A stretch of DNA of 64,000 nucleotides from VRUE01 sp963728045 (GTDB lineage Bacteria; Actinomycetota; Thermoleophilia; Solirubrobacterales; 70-9), in assembly GCA_963728045.1 (NCBI GenBank), contig CAVSIE010000004.1, forward strand, positions 434,001 through 498,000, read 5' to 3'. Both the position numbers and the translations under genes were made by a program. Below are positions 50,911 through 59,511 of the stretch, piece after piece. The notes beneath the pieces were generated by a model. It was not told the DNA's origin. It did no database searches and saw nothing but the letters and a program-made list of their open reading frames with translations. Numbering within the stretch: position 1 is the first letter of the stretch; every line of letters begins with the position of its first letter.

Positions 50911-52440
50911 TTATGCAGGCTCAGCCGCGGACGCTTCGGCACTTGGCACAACCGGCTCGGCGTAGCCGGCGTCGGCACCGTGGCCGCACTCGCCGGCTTG
51001 GGCTGTGCCGCGGGTGGGGATTGCCTCTACGCGGCGGCGCGGGTTCTCGATTCCCAGCCCGGCGACTATGCCGCCGGCGATCATCAGGAGGCCGGCGATG
51101 CCGATGCCTAGGTGGAAGGCGTCGGTGGAGGCCTCGGGGGCTGCTGCGGTCAGCGGTCCGGAGGCGATCTCGGCGCCGGCGCTGGCGTCGAACTGGGCCG
51201 AGATCACGGCGCCGAGGACGGCTATCGCCAGCAGGCCGGCGACGCGGGAGATGCCGTTGTTGATCCCGGAGGCGATGCCGACGTGGCGCTCCTCGACCGA
51301 GTCGAGCACGGTCGCGGTGAGCGGCGCCACCGTCGCCGCCAGGCCGAGGCCGAAGACGACGATCGCCGGCAGCACGTCGGCGACGTAAGCAGCGTCGGCG
51401 TCGACCCGCAGCAGCAGGAGCAGCCCGATGCCGCCGACGATCGGGCCGGCGCACATCGGCATCCGCGGCCCCACGCCGGAGGCGATCCTGCCGAAGCGCG
51501 GCGAGAGGAGGAAGAGCAGCACCGAGATCGGCGTCGTCGCCAGGCCCGCCTCGAGCGCCGAGTAGCCGGACACCTGCTGCAGGTAGAGGCCGACGAAGAG
51601 GAGGCCGCCGATCAGCCCGGCGTAGGCGGTGAACGTGGTCAGGTTGGCGACGGCGAAGTTGCGGATCCTGAACAGGCCGAGGTCGAGCATCGGGTGCCGG
51701 GCACGGGCCTCGCGGAGGACGAACAGCGCGAAACAGGCCACCCCGGCGACCAGCGGAACCCAGACCAGCGGGTCGCCCCAGCCGTGGGCCGGCTGTTCGA
51801 TCAGGGCGAAGACCGGCCCCGCCAGTCCCGCCGCTGAGAGTCCGATTCCCGTCCAATCGATGCCGAGGAACGCCTCCGGGTCGCGGCTCTCGCGCACCGC
51901 GTGCAGGGTCAGCGCCACGGTGAAGGCGATCAGCGGAATGTTGACCCAGAAGATCGCCCGCCAGGAGATGGCCTCGATCAGGGCGCCGCCGCCAGCCGGG
52001 CCAATCACGGTCGCGATTCCCGTCCAGGCGGTCCAGGTGCCGACCGCCTTGCCCCGCGCCGCTCCCTCGAAGGTAGCGGCGACGATGGCGAGAGAGCCCG
52101 GCACCAGGAGCGCCCCGGCGATCCCCTGCAGCGCCCGGGCGGCGACCAGGAACTCGTCCGTGGGAGCGATCGCGCAGAGGACCGAGGTGGCGCCGAAAGC
52201 GATCAGGCCGATCACGAAAACCCGCCGCCGGCCGAACTGGTCGCCTAGAGAGCCGCCGACCAGGAGCAGCGAGACCATCGTGAGCATGTAGGCCTCGACC
52301 ATCCACTGCTGCCCGGCGAGACCAGCGTCGAGGTCCTCCGCGATGGCGGGAAGCGCCACGTTGACGACGGTCCCGTCGAGGAAGACGACCGTGGAGCCGA
52401 GGATCGTCGCGACCAGCGTCAGGCGCTGCTGTCGGGTCAC
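50911..52440 (-). CDS. MFS drug efflux transporter, DHA2 (EmrB/QacA) family
   Basis: 509 residues with about 14 hydrophobic segments. Signatures: LGSTVVFLDGTVVNVALPAI (motif D1-like), LLLVGGSLGDQFGRRRVFVI (motif A), ARALQGIAGALLVPGSLAIV (motif B) and GTWTAWTGIATVIGPAGGGA (motif C, typical of drug-proton antiporters). The C-terminal 40 or so residues are a soluble low-complexity tail. GTG 52440 starts the family similarity; the longer frame upstream is antisense to the secreted-protein gene. Substrate unknown. Confidence 0.9.
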   Translation of the reverse strand: MTRQQRLTLVATILGSTVVFLDGTVVNVALPAIAEDLDAGLAGQQWMVEAYMLTMVSLLLVGGSLGDQFGRRRVFVIGLIAFGATSVLCAIAPTDEFLVAARALQGIAGALLVPGSLAIVAATFEGAARGKAVGTWTAWTGIATVIGPAGGGALIEAISWRAIFWVNIPLIAFTVALTLHAVRESRDPEAFLGIDWTGIGLSAAGLAGPVFALIEQPAHGWGDPLVWVPLVAGVACFALFVLREARARHPMLDLGLFRIRNFAVANLTTFTAYAGLIGGLLFVGLYLQQVSGYSALEAGLATTPISVLLFLLSPRFGRIASGVGPRMPMCAGPIVGGIGLLLLLRVDADAAYVADVLPAIVVFGLGLAATVAPLTATVLDSVEERHVGIASGINNGISRVAGLLAIAVLGAVISAQFDASAGAEIASGPLTAAAPEASTDAFHLGIGIAGLLMIAGGIVAGLGIENPRRRVEAIPTRGTAQAGECGHGADAGYAEPVVPSAEASAAEPA

Positions 52441-52515
52441 CCGAGTGAGCTTACGGACCTCTGGCGGGCCCTCATCCGTATCGGAAGCGAGACGATGCGA
52501 AGCAGGAGGCTGCAC

Positions 52516-53487
52516 ATGAGAGCGCTGACGGCGACCGCCCTGGCATTCGCCTGCTCCTGTGCCGTCGCGGCGCCCGCCGCGACGGCGAAGTTCCCCGGCA
52601 TGTTCGGGGCCAACGAAGTGTCGGCGCCCGGTTCTCCTCACCGCTACACGGTGCTCTCGCCCCGTACCGGCGACGACCGCCTCACGGTCGTCGTCCAGAT
52701 CGACTCCCGCCGAGGCCGAACCAGTCGCTGGTGGTACCTGCGCGGCGCCTATCAGGCGCCGCCTTCGAGCTACAACGGTGGCAGCAGCGGGATCTCCGCC
52801 GACGGCGGCACGCTCGTCCTCAGCCGCTTCTCCTGGATCTATCCGCCGCGGAGCTCGGGCTTCGCGATCCTCGACACACGCCTCAACCTTCGCCATCCCC
52901 ACCGCCCCGGCGAGCGCCGCCCCTCGCACGCGATCAAGCGAGTGAGCCTCGCGGACAGCTTCACCTTCCACGCGATCTCGCCCGACGGCTCGACGATCTA
53001 CCTGAGTCAGCACCTCGCCAACTACGTCAGCGGGCCGGTGCGGATCCGCGCTCTCGACGCGAGCAGCGGAGAGCTGCTGCCACCCGCCGCGGTCGGTCCC
53101 TCCGCGAAGGAGAGGCGCGCGCGGGGCGTGCCGATCGCCCGCGCGACGAGTCGCGACGGCCGCTGGGCGTACACCCTCTACACCGGGTACAAGCCACGAC
53201 CCGGACGCCTCTCGCTCACCCGCCGGGCCTTCGTCCATGCGCTCGACACGGTGACGGGACGCGCTCACCGCGTCGAGCTCCCGCAGCTCCAGGGACACGT
53301 CAACCCCTTCAACCTGGCCCTCCGGCTCGAGCCGCGCGACCACGAGCTGACGGTGCTCAGCGCTCCACCGTCCTTTCCGGCCTCTCGGCCGCTCTTGGCC
53401 GTCGACACGGAGCGGTTCGAGGCCATCGCGCCAGGAACGGCTGAAGCCCGGCTCGGCGCGCCGGCCTTTCTTGGGTGGGGATGGTGA
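52516..53487 (+). CDS. Secreted protein of unknown function
   Basis: 323 residues. ATG 52516 has AGGAGG 6 nt upstream; an in-frame ATG at 52495 lacks one. The N-terminus MRALTATALAFACSCAVAAP is a signal peptide, with cleavage likely near AAPAATA. The mature part is rich in beta-strand-like repeats such as ISADGGTLVLSRFSWIYP, AISPDGSTIYLSQHLAN and TSRDGRWAYTLYTGYK, suggesting a beta-propeller. No catalytic motif is seen. It is divergent from the efflux gene and 2 nt upstream of the M14 peptidase gene. Confidence 0.75.
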   Translation: MRALTATALAFACSCAVAAPAATAKFPGMFGANEVSAPGSPHRYTVLSPRTGDDRLTVVVQIDSRRGRTSRWWYLRGAYQAPPSSYNGGSSGISADGGTLVLSRFSWIYPPRSSGFAILDTRLNLRHPHRPGERRPSHAIKRVSLADSFTFHAISPDGSTIYLSQHLANYVSGPVRIRALDASSGELLPPAAVGPSAKERRARGVPIARATSRDGRWAYTLYTGYKPRPGRLSLTRRAFVHALDTVTGRAHRVELPQLQGHVNPFNLALRLEPRDHELTVLSAPPSFPASRPLLAVDTERFEAIAPGTAEARLGAPAFLGWGW

Positions 53488-53489
53488 GG

Positions 53490-54338
53490 ATGCGCCGCTT
53501 CGACCTCGTCTTCGCGATCGCCGTCGGGGCGTTCGGGCTCGTCCTGATCGCCACCGCGCGCTCGCAGCCAAAGGACGCGACCGGCGAGGTGCGAACTGCG
53601 GTCGCAAGCGACAACCTGCAACCGAAGGACCGCTTCCTCGGCTTCACCCAGACTCCGCGCCGCCCCGGCAACCTGCTCGCCCGCCGCGGAGTCGCAGGGC
53701 GCTCCGCGGAAGGACGCCCGATCGGGCTCCTGCAGCGAGGCGACCCGGCGATCGACGGCGAGGTTCTGGTCTTCGGCTGCACCCACGGCGACGAGTGCGC
53801 GGCAAGGGAGATCCAGCCACTTGCGCCCGGCAGTGGCTGCCCAGATCCCGCCTCGGACGTCTACATCGTCCCCAACCTCAATCCGGACGGCCCCGCGCTC
53901 GGCACCCGCCTCAACGGGCACGGCGTCGACCTCAACCGCAACTTCCCGGCTGGGTGGAAGCCGATCGGCGAGCGAGGAAGCCCGCAGCACTCCGGGCCGC
54001 GGCCCTTCTCGGAGCCCGAGACGCGCCTCGCAGCCCGCATCGTCGAACGGCTGCGGCCCGAGGTGACGATCTGGTTCCACCAGCACTACGCGCCAAAGCC
54101 GCTGGTCCGCGCCTGGGGCCAGAGCGTCCCCGCGGCGCGGCGCTTCGCCCGGCTGGCCAAGCTGCCCTTCCGCCGGCTGCCTTGGCTCGCGGGCACGGCG
54201 CCGCACTGGCAGAACCGTCATTTCCCCGGCGCCGCCTCCTTCGTGGTCGAGATGCCGCGCGGCGCCCTTTCGGATCGTCAGCTGGGGCGGCTGGGAGGCG
54301 CGATCGTGCGCCTCGCGCGGAAAGTGGGCAAAGATTGA
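53490..54338 (+). CDS. Secreted M14-like zinc carboxypeptidase
   Basis: 282 residues. One N-terminal hydrophobic segment (DLVFAIAVGAFGLVLIATA) makes it exported or membrane-anchored. The zinc motif HxxE is in VLVFGCTHGDECAAREI, NLNPDGPALGTRLNGHGVDL holds the conserved Asn-Pro-Asp and Arg elements, RNFPAGWKP follows, and WFHQHYAPKP supplies the later zinc His. A catalytic Glu may be in FVVEMPRG. This resembles MpaA/DppA-like peptidases acting on cell-wall peptides; substrate is inference. Confidence 0.83.
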   Translation: MRRFDLVFAIAVGAFGLVLIATARSQPKDATGEVRTAVASDNLQPKDRFLGFTQTPRRPGNLLARRGVAGRSAEGRPIGLLQRGDPAIDGEVLVFGCTHGDECAAREIQPLAPGSGCPDPASDVYIVPNLNPDGPALGTRLNGHGVDLNRNFPAGWKPIGERGSPQHSGPRPFSEPETRLAARIVERLRPEVTIWFHQHYAPKPLVRAWGQSVPAARRFARLAKLPFRRLPWLAGTAPHWQNRHFPGAASFVVEMPRGALSDRQLGRLGGAIVRLARKVGKD

Positions 54339-54362
54339 GATGTCCCCTGGAAGAGGTGAGGG

Positions 54363-54935
54363 TTGGGTACTGAGAGCGGCACGGTCGAGCGGGTCGGTTG
54401 GCGAGAGCCGCAATCAGCGGCCGAAGAGAGAAAGCTCGTCCGCGAGGCCCAGCGTGAATCCCGCGAGGCGATCACGGGCCTCTATGCCGCCCACTGGCGC
54501 CGCGCCCACCGGACGGCGTATCTCGTCGTCCACGACGCCGCGGCGGCAGAGGACATCGCCCAGGACGCCTTCCTCGCCGCGATCGACGCGCTCGACCGCT
54601 TCGACCGCCGGCGCCCCTTCGGCCCCTGGCTGCACCGGATCGTCGTCAACCGGGCGATCGACTGGGGACGGCGGGAGGCGCTGCGGCGCACGGCCGACGA
54701 CCCGGCTTCGCACCCCGACGCCTCGCCGCCACCGGAAGCCGTCGGCGAGGATCTGATGGCGGCGCTCGCGCAGCTCCCGGTAGAGCAGCGCGCGGTAGTC
54801 GTGCTCAGGTACCTGCTCGACTACAAGCCGGGCGAGATCGCGCGCATGCTCGAGCTGCCGCGCGGGACCGTCAACTCACGGCTTCGTCGCGCCCTCGACC
54901 GGCTCGGCGGCCTGCTCGGGGAGGTGGAGAGGTGA
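54363..54935 (+). CDS. ECF-type RNA polymerase sigma factor
   Basis: 190 residues with two sigma-70 regions. Region 2: GLYAAHWRRAHRTAYLVVHD, AAAAEDIAQDAFLAAIDALD, FGPWLHRIVVNRAIDWGRR. Region 4: LAQLPVEQRAVVVLRYLLDY, KPGEIARMLELPRGTVNSRL. The start appears to be TTG 54363 after AGAGGTGAGGG. Its stop overlaps the GTG of the downstream membrane gene (GTGA), the usual layout for an ECF sigma factor with its cognate anti-sigma factor. Confidence 0.92.
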   Translation: MGTESGTVERVGWREPQSAAEERKLVREAQRESREAITGLYAAHWRRAHRTAYLVVHDAAAAEDIAQDAFLAAIDALDRFDRRRPFGPWLHRIVVNRAIDWGRREALRRTADDPASHPDASPPPEAVGEDLMAALAQLPVEQRAVVVLRYLLDYKPGEIARMLELPRGTVNSRLRRALDRLGGLLGEVER

Positions 54936-56158
54936 GCGAGGACCGGCTACGAGCACTGCTGCGGGAGACGTCGGTCCCGGATGCGGACGAGGCAGAGCGC
55001 CGCGGCCGCCGCTTGGTCGAGGCCGCGTTCGAGCAGCGCGAACCGCGCCGGCGATCAGCGCTGCCGCGCCTCGCCGTGACCTTCGCCGCGGCCACGCTGC
55101 TCGCCGCCCTTCTCCTCACCCCGGCGGGGGCGGCGGTGCGCGACTGGATCGACGACGCCCTCACGGTCGGCGTGCGCGACGCCGAGCCGGCGCTGACCGA
55201 GATCCCCGGCGGCGGGCGGCTGCTGGTCAGCTCGCCGGAGGGGTCCTGGGTCGTCCAGCCCGACGGCTCCCGCCGCCTGCTCGGCGAGTACCCGGAAGCG
55301 ACCTGGTCACCCCGTGGCCTGTTCGTGGCTGCCGCCTCTGGCCGCATGCTGACCGCGGTCGAGCCGGACGGGACCGTGCGCTGGTCGCTCTCGGCGGACG
55401 CGCCGGTGACCGATGCGCGCTGGTCGCCCTCGGGGGTCCGGATCGCCTACCTGACCACCACATATCGAACCGGCTCCGCGCTTCGGGTGGTAGCCGGAGA
55501 CGGCGCCGGCGACGCGCTGATCGACCGCGGCGTGGCCCCCGTGGCGCCGACCTGGTTGCCGCTGGGGCCGCACCTGCTTGCCTACGTCGACGCCGGGGGC
55601 ATGCTGCGGATCGTCAACCCCGACACCGGCGAGGCCTTCGGCTCTTCCCCCGCCTCACGCGAAGCCGTGGAGCTCGATTGGGCCCGCGACGGCTCCCGGC
55701 TGCTCGAAGCGACGCCCCGCGCGCTGCGGCTTCGCGACGTCGCCGTCAGCAAGCTGGCCGCGCGGCTGAGCCTGGGACCGCCCCGCCGTGTCGCCCTGCC
55801 GGCCGCCGCAACGGTGAGGACCGCCGCCTTCTCGCCCGACGGCCGCTCCCTCGCGGTCCTCCTCCAGTTGCCCGCACGAGGTCGGCAGCCGGCGCACAGC
55901 GAGCTCTACCTCATGAACTCCGCCGGCGCCTCGCAACGCTTGCTCTTCACCGGCCCAGGGTTGCTGTCAAGCCTCGACTGGTCGCCAGACGGGTCGCGAC
56001 TGCTGATCGCCTGGCCCGACGCCGACCAGTGGCTCTTCATCCCGGCGGAGGGCCGGAGCCGGGCGCGGGCGATCGGCGGGATCTCCAAAGAGTTCTCTCC
56101 CGGCTCGCCAGAGCGCGCCGTCTTCCCCCTGATCGACGGCTGGTGCTGCGAGCGCTGA
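54932..56158 (+). CDS. Putative membrane anti-sigma factor with extracellular beta-propeller
   Basis: 408 residues. A cytoplasmic N-terminus of about 45 residues (LRALLRETSVPDADEAERRG) precedes one membrane helix (LAVTFAAATLLAALLLTPAG). The extracellular part contains WD40/TolB-like blades: EATWSPRGLFVAAASGR, ARWSPSGVRIAYLTTTY, LDWARDGSRLLEATPR, AAFSPDGRSLAVLLQLP and LDWSPDGSRLLIAWPDADQW. No HxxxCxxC zinc anti-sigma motif is present. The overlap with the sigma gene supports an anti-sigma or sensor role; this is inferred from context. Confidence 0.78.
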   Translation: MSEDRLRALLRETSVPDADEAERRGRRLVEAAFEQREPRRRSALPRLAVTFAAATLLAALLLTPAGAAVRDWIDDALTVGVRDAEPALTEIPGGGRLLVSSPEGSWVVQPDGSRRLLGEYPEATWSPRGLFVAAASGRMLTAVEPDGTVRWSLSADAPVTDARWSPSGVRIAYLTTTYRTGSALRVVAGDGAGDALIDRGVAPVAPTWLPLGPHLLAYVDAGGMLRIVNPDTGEAFGSSPASREAVELDWARDGSRLLEATPRALRLRDVAVSKLAARLSLGPPRRVALPAAATVRTAAFSPDGRSLAVLLQLPARGRQPAHSELYLMNSAGASQRLLFTGPGLLSSLDWSPDGSRLLIAWPDADQWLFIPAEGRSRARAIGGISKEFSPGSPERAVFPLIDGWCCER

Positions 56159-56947
56159 TCAAGCGCCGGCTTCGGCGCCTTCGACCTCGCGCAGCTGCTG
56201 CGCGGGAGTGAAGAAGTTGCGGTAGGCGAGCGCCGTCGCGACGAGACCGGCGATCGCGACGCTGCCGAGCAGCGTGTAGAGGAGGATCAGCTGCAACCGC
56301 ACCGCATCGGTCGGATCGGCGCCGGCGAGCAGCATCCCCACCATCGTCCCCGGGAAGAAGATCAGCCCGGTCGTCTTGGTCGAGTCGACCAGGGCGATCA
56401 TCCCGGAGCGAAGGGCGCGGCGGACGAACGGAGCCGCGGCTTCCTGCGCCGTCGCCCCCAGCGCCAGCGTCGCCTCTATCTTCGCCCGCGCCTCGGTCAG
56501 CTCGTCACCGAGCCGGTTGAGCGCGACTGCGGAAGCCGTCATCGCGTTTCCGATCACCATCCCGCCGACCGGGACCAGGTAGCGCGGGGTCGCTTCGAAG
56601 ACGCCGAGGGCGACGACCAGCGCAAGCGTGCTCCCGCCGGCAAGCGCCAGGCCGATCAGCAGCGGCCAGAAGGCGTCCGGCGCCTTGCTGGCGCGATGGC
56701 GGGCGGTGAGAGCGCCGAACAGCGCCATCGCGGCAAGCAGCGCCAACACGAGCCAGATCGTGTCTGCCTCGAAGATCAGCTCGATCGCGTAGCCGATCGC
56801 GGTCAGCTGCACGAAGGAGCGAACCGTGGCGACGACGATGTCCCGCTCGAGATCCGCCTTGCGCCAGAACGAGATCGCTATGGCGAGGGCGACGAGGGAG
56901 AGGCTGGCGACGACCTCCCCGAGCGAGACCTGAATCGAGGTGCTCAC
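56159..56947 (-). CDS. fetB: FetB/UPF0014 family ABC transporter permease
   Basis: 262 residues with about seven hydrophobic segments. Family features: VVATVRSFVQLTAIGYAIEL, LVPVGGMVIGNAMTASAVAL, ATLALGATAQEAAAPFVRRA and FFPGTMVGMLLAGADPTDAV. FetAB (YbbL/YbbM) is linked in Escherichia coli to iron export and oxidative-stress resistance. GTG 56947 overlaps the fetA stop (GTGA). It is convergent with the anti-sigma gene, stop to stop. Confidence 0.9.
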   Translation of the reverse strand: MSTSIQVSLGEVVASLSLVALAIAISFWRKADLERDIVVATVRSFVQLTAIGYAIELIFEADTIWLVLALLAAMALFGALTARHRASKAPDAFWPLLIGLALAGGSTLALVVALGVFEATPRYLVPVGGMVIGNAMTASAVALNRLGDELTEARAKIEATLALGATAQEAAAPFVRRALRSGMIALVDSTKTTGLIFFPGTMVGMLLAGADPTDAVRLQLILLYTLLGSVAIAGLVATALAYRNFFTPAQQLREVEGAEAGA

Positions 56948-57600
56948 GCCAGCACCTGCTCGAGCGGACCGGCATCGACCGCGCGCCCGTCCTCCAACCG
57001 CACGACCCAGTCTCCCAGTCGCCGCGCCTGCTCGGGATCGTGGGTGACGAGGACGAGCGAGATCTCGAGCCGGCGGCGTAGCTCGACGAGCGTCGCCTCG
57101 ACCGCGTCGCGGGTCGCGTGGTCGAGGGCCGAGGTCGGCTCGTCAAGCAGCAGAACGTCCGGCGCCTGGGCGAGCGAACGAGCGAGCATCGCCCGCTGCT
57201 GCTCGCCAACCGAGAGCTTGGAGACCTCCCGCCCTGCGAGATCGGGATCGAGGCCGGCGAGGCGCAGGCAGCGACTTGCGTCGAGCCCCTCCCCCGCCAG
57301 CTCGGCGGCATAGCGCAGGTTCGACTCCACGGTCCCCGCGAGCAGCGCCGGCAGTTGCGGGACCAGCGAGACTTCGCGCCGCAGCCGCAGCGGGTCGTAT
57401 CCGACCAGCGGACGACCGCGATAGGCGATCTCGCCGCCGTCGGGATCGGCGAGCCGGTTGAGCAGGCGCAGCAAGGTCGACTTGCCGCTGCCGGAAGGGC
57501 CGACTATCGCCGTCGCCCCACTCGGCATCCCGGCGCTGACCGAGTCGAGGACCCGGCGCCCGCCGCGAGTGAAGCCGACGTCGCTGAGCTCGAAGAGCAC
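56944..57600 (-). CDS. fetA: FetA-like ABC transporter ATP-binding protein
   Basis: 218 residues, a single ABC ATPase: Walker A AIVGPSGSGKSTLLRLLNRL, Q-loop VSLVPQLPALLAGTVESNLR, signature LSVGEQQRAMLARSLA, Walker B DVLLLDEPTSALDHATRD and switch His LVLVTHDPEQARRLG. GTG 57600 starts the conserved LFELSDVGFTRGGRRV region; the frame runs much further upstream, antisense to ku, without similarity. Coupled to fetB. Confidence 0.9.
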   Translation of the reverse strand: MLFELSDVGFTRGGRRVLDSVSAGMPSGATAIVGPSGSGKSTLLRLLNRLADPDGGEIAYRGRPLVGYDPLRLRREVSLVPQLPALLAGTVESNLRYAAELAGEGLDASRCLRLAGLDPDLAGREVSKLSVGEQQRAMLARSLAQAPDVLLLDEPTSALDHATRDAVEATLVELRRRLEISLVLVTHDPEQARRLGDWVVRLEDGRAVDAGPLEQVLA

Positions 57601-57699
57601 CGCTGCATGATCCCCCACCGCTCGCAAGATGCCTGCCGTCCCGCCCGGCTGCTTGCCGGCGTCGGTGAGCGGCTGGAACAATCGGGTAGGTGACTGCCT

Positions 57700-58590
57700 A
57701 TGGCTAGAGCCATATGGAGCGGCTCGATTAGCTTCGGGCTTCTCAACGTGCCCGTGAAGCTCTACAGCGCCGTGGCCCGGCGCAGCATCGGCCTGCGCGA
57801 GATTCGCGAGTCCGACGGCACCCGCATCCGCCACCGGCGGGTCGCAGAAGGGACTGACGAGGAGGTCCCCTACGAGAAAATCATCAAGGCCTACGAGATC
57901 GCCAAGGACCGCTATGTCCCGCTGACCAAGGAGGAGCTGGAAGCGCTGGCGCCGGAGAAGAGCCGCGCGATCGAGGTGCTCGACTTCGTCGACCTCGAGG
58001 AGATCGATCCGATCTACTTCGACAGCCCCTATTACCTCGGACCGGCCGAGGGCGCCGAAAAGGCCTACTCGCTGCTGAGCCAGGCGATGGAGGAGTCGGG
58101 CAAGGTCGCGATCGCCCGCTTCGTCTTCCGCAACAAGGAGCACCTGGCGGCGCTGCGGCCAGCGGATGGCGTCCTCACCCTGACCACGATGCGCTTCGCC
58201 GACGAGGTCGTGCCCCCCTCCGAGCTCGAGGACGTGCTTCCTTCCGGGAAGCCGAAAGTCGCCAAGCGCGAGGTCGAGATGGCCGAGCAGCTGATCGGCT
58301 CTCTCACCCGCAGCTTCGACCCGAGCGCCTACCGCGACGAGTACCGCGAGCAGCTGCTGGCGCTGATCGAACGCAAGGCCGAAGGCAAGGACGTGCTCGC
58401 CGCCTCGGAGACGGAGGCGCCTGCGCCGACCAAGGCGCCCGACCTGATGGCCGCGCTCGAGGAGAGCATCGCCGCCGTCAAGGGCAAGAGCGACGGCAAG
58501 CCGGCGAAACCGGCGGCTAAGAAACGCCGCGCGCCGGCCAAGAAAGCCGCGGCCAAACGCTCGCGGGCCAAGTCGAAGTCCTCCAAGTAA
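57700..58590 (+). CDS. ku: Non-homologous end-joining protein Ku
   Basis: 296 residues. The bacterial Ku core is MARAIWSGSISFGLLNVPVK, LYSAVARRSIGLREI, IEVLDFVDLEEIDPIYFDSP, YYLGPAEGAEKAYSLLSQAM and FVFRNKEHLAALRPADGVL. The last 45 residues form a Lys/Ala-rich tail (KKRRAPAKKAAAKRSRAKSK) that probably contacts DNA, as described for longer bacterial Ku proteins. ATG 57700 has AGGTGA upstream. It is followed by the polymerase gene after 3 nt. Confidence 0.96.
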   Translation: MARAIWSGSISFGLLNVPVKLYSAVARRSIGLREIRESDGTRIRHRRVAEGTDEEVPYEKIIKAYEIAKDRYVPLTKEELEALAPEKSRAIEVLDFVDLEEIDPIYFDSPYYLGPAEGAEKAYSLLSQAMEESGKVAIARFVFRNKEHLAALRPADGVLTLTTMRFADEVVPPSELEDVLPSGKPKVAKREVEMAEQLIGSLTRSFDPSAYRDEYREQLLALIERKAEGKDVLAASETEAPAPTKAPDLMAALEESIAAVKGKSDGKPAKPAAKKRRAPAKKAAAKRSRAKSKSSK

Positions 58591-58593
58591 GCG

Positions 58594-59511
58594 GTGGGCG
58601 AAGACCGCCACGTCCAGGTCGAGGGGCGTGAGCTGAAGCTCACCAACCTCGACAAGGTCCTCTACCCGAAGGCGGGCTTCAGCAAGGGCGAGGTGATCGA
58701 CTACTACGCCAAGGTGGCGCCGGCGATGATCCCCCACCTGGCTGGGCGGGCGCTGACCCTGCGGCGCTTTCCCGAAGGGGTCGACGACAGCGAGGGAGCG
58801 TTCTTCGAGAAGCGCTGCCCGAAGCACCGACCCGAGTGGGTGGCGACCGCCAGGGTGCCCGCCGGCCCCAACACCGGCGAAATCGACTACTGCGTCTGCG
58901 ACGATCTGCCGACCCTGGTCTGGATGGCGCAGCTGGCCTCGATCGAGCTACATCCATCGCTCTCCCTGGCCAAGAAGCTCGACCGGCCCACCGTGCTCGT
59001 CTTCGACCTCGACCCCGGCCCGCCCGCCGACGTGCTCGACTGTTGCCGGGTGGCGCTGCGGCTGCGTGAGCTGTTCGGCCACTTCGAGGTCGAGTGCTTC
59101 CCGAAGACATCGGGCTCGAAGGGAATGCAGGTCTACGCCCCGCTCAACAACGACGAGGTCACCTACGAGGAGACCAAGCCGCTGGCCCGGGCGATCGCCC
59201 AGCTGTTGGAGAAGCAGACCCCGAAAGAGGTCGTCTCGAAAATGAAAAAGGCCGAGCGCAAAGGCAAGGTCTTCGTCGATTGGTCGCAAAACCACGAAAC
59301 CAAGACCACGATCGCCGTCTACTCGCTGCGGGCGCGGGAGCAGCCCACAGCCTCCACGCCGATCGCCTGGAAAGAGGTCGAGCGGGCACTCGACAAAGAC
59401 GACGCCGACTCACTCGTCTTCGAAGCCGGCGACGTGCTCAAGCGAGTCGAGAAGCACGGCGACCTCTTCGCTCCGGTCCTCGAGCTGGAACAGGAGCTGC
59501 CGGAGCTCTAG
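58594..59511 (+). CDS. LigD-type polymerase/primase domain protein (stand-alone NHEJ polymerase)
   Basis: 305 residues forming only the PolDom (archaeo-eukaryotic primase-like) part of LigD: LTNLDKVLYPKAGFSKGEVI, LTLRRFPEGVDDSEGAFFEK, VWMAQLASIELHPSLSLA, catalytic aspartates in LVFDLDPGPPADVL, KTSGSKGMQVYAPLN, and FVDWSQNHETKTTIAVYSLR. No ligase or phosphoesterase domain follows, so the ligase must be elsewhere. GTG 58594 follows the ku stop by 3 nt. Its stop shares CTAG with the gcvPB stop on the other strand. Confidence 0.92.
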   Translation: MGEDRHVQVEGRELKLTNLDKVLYPKAGFSKGEVIDYYAKVAPAMIPHLAGRALTLRRFPEGVDDSEGAFFEKRCPKHRPEWVATARVPAGPNTGEIDYCVCDDLPTLVWMAQLASIELHPSLSLAKKLDRPTVLVFDLDPGPPADVLDCCRVALRLRELFGHFEVECFPKTSGSKGMQVYAPLNNDEVTYEETKPLARAIAQLLEKQTPKEVVSKMKKAERKGKVFVDWSQNHETKTTIAVYSLRAREQPTASTPIAWKEVERALDKDDADSLVFEAGDVLKRVEKHGDLFAPVLELEQELPEL

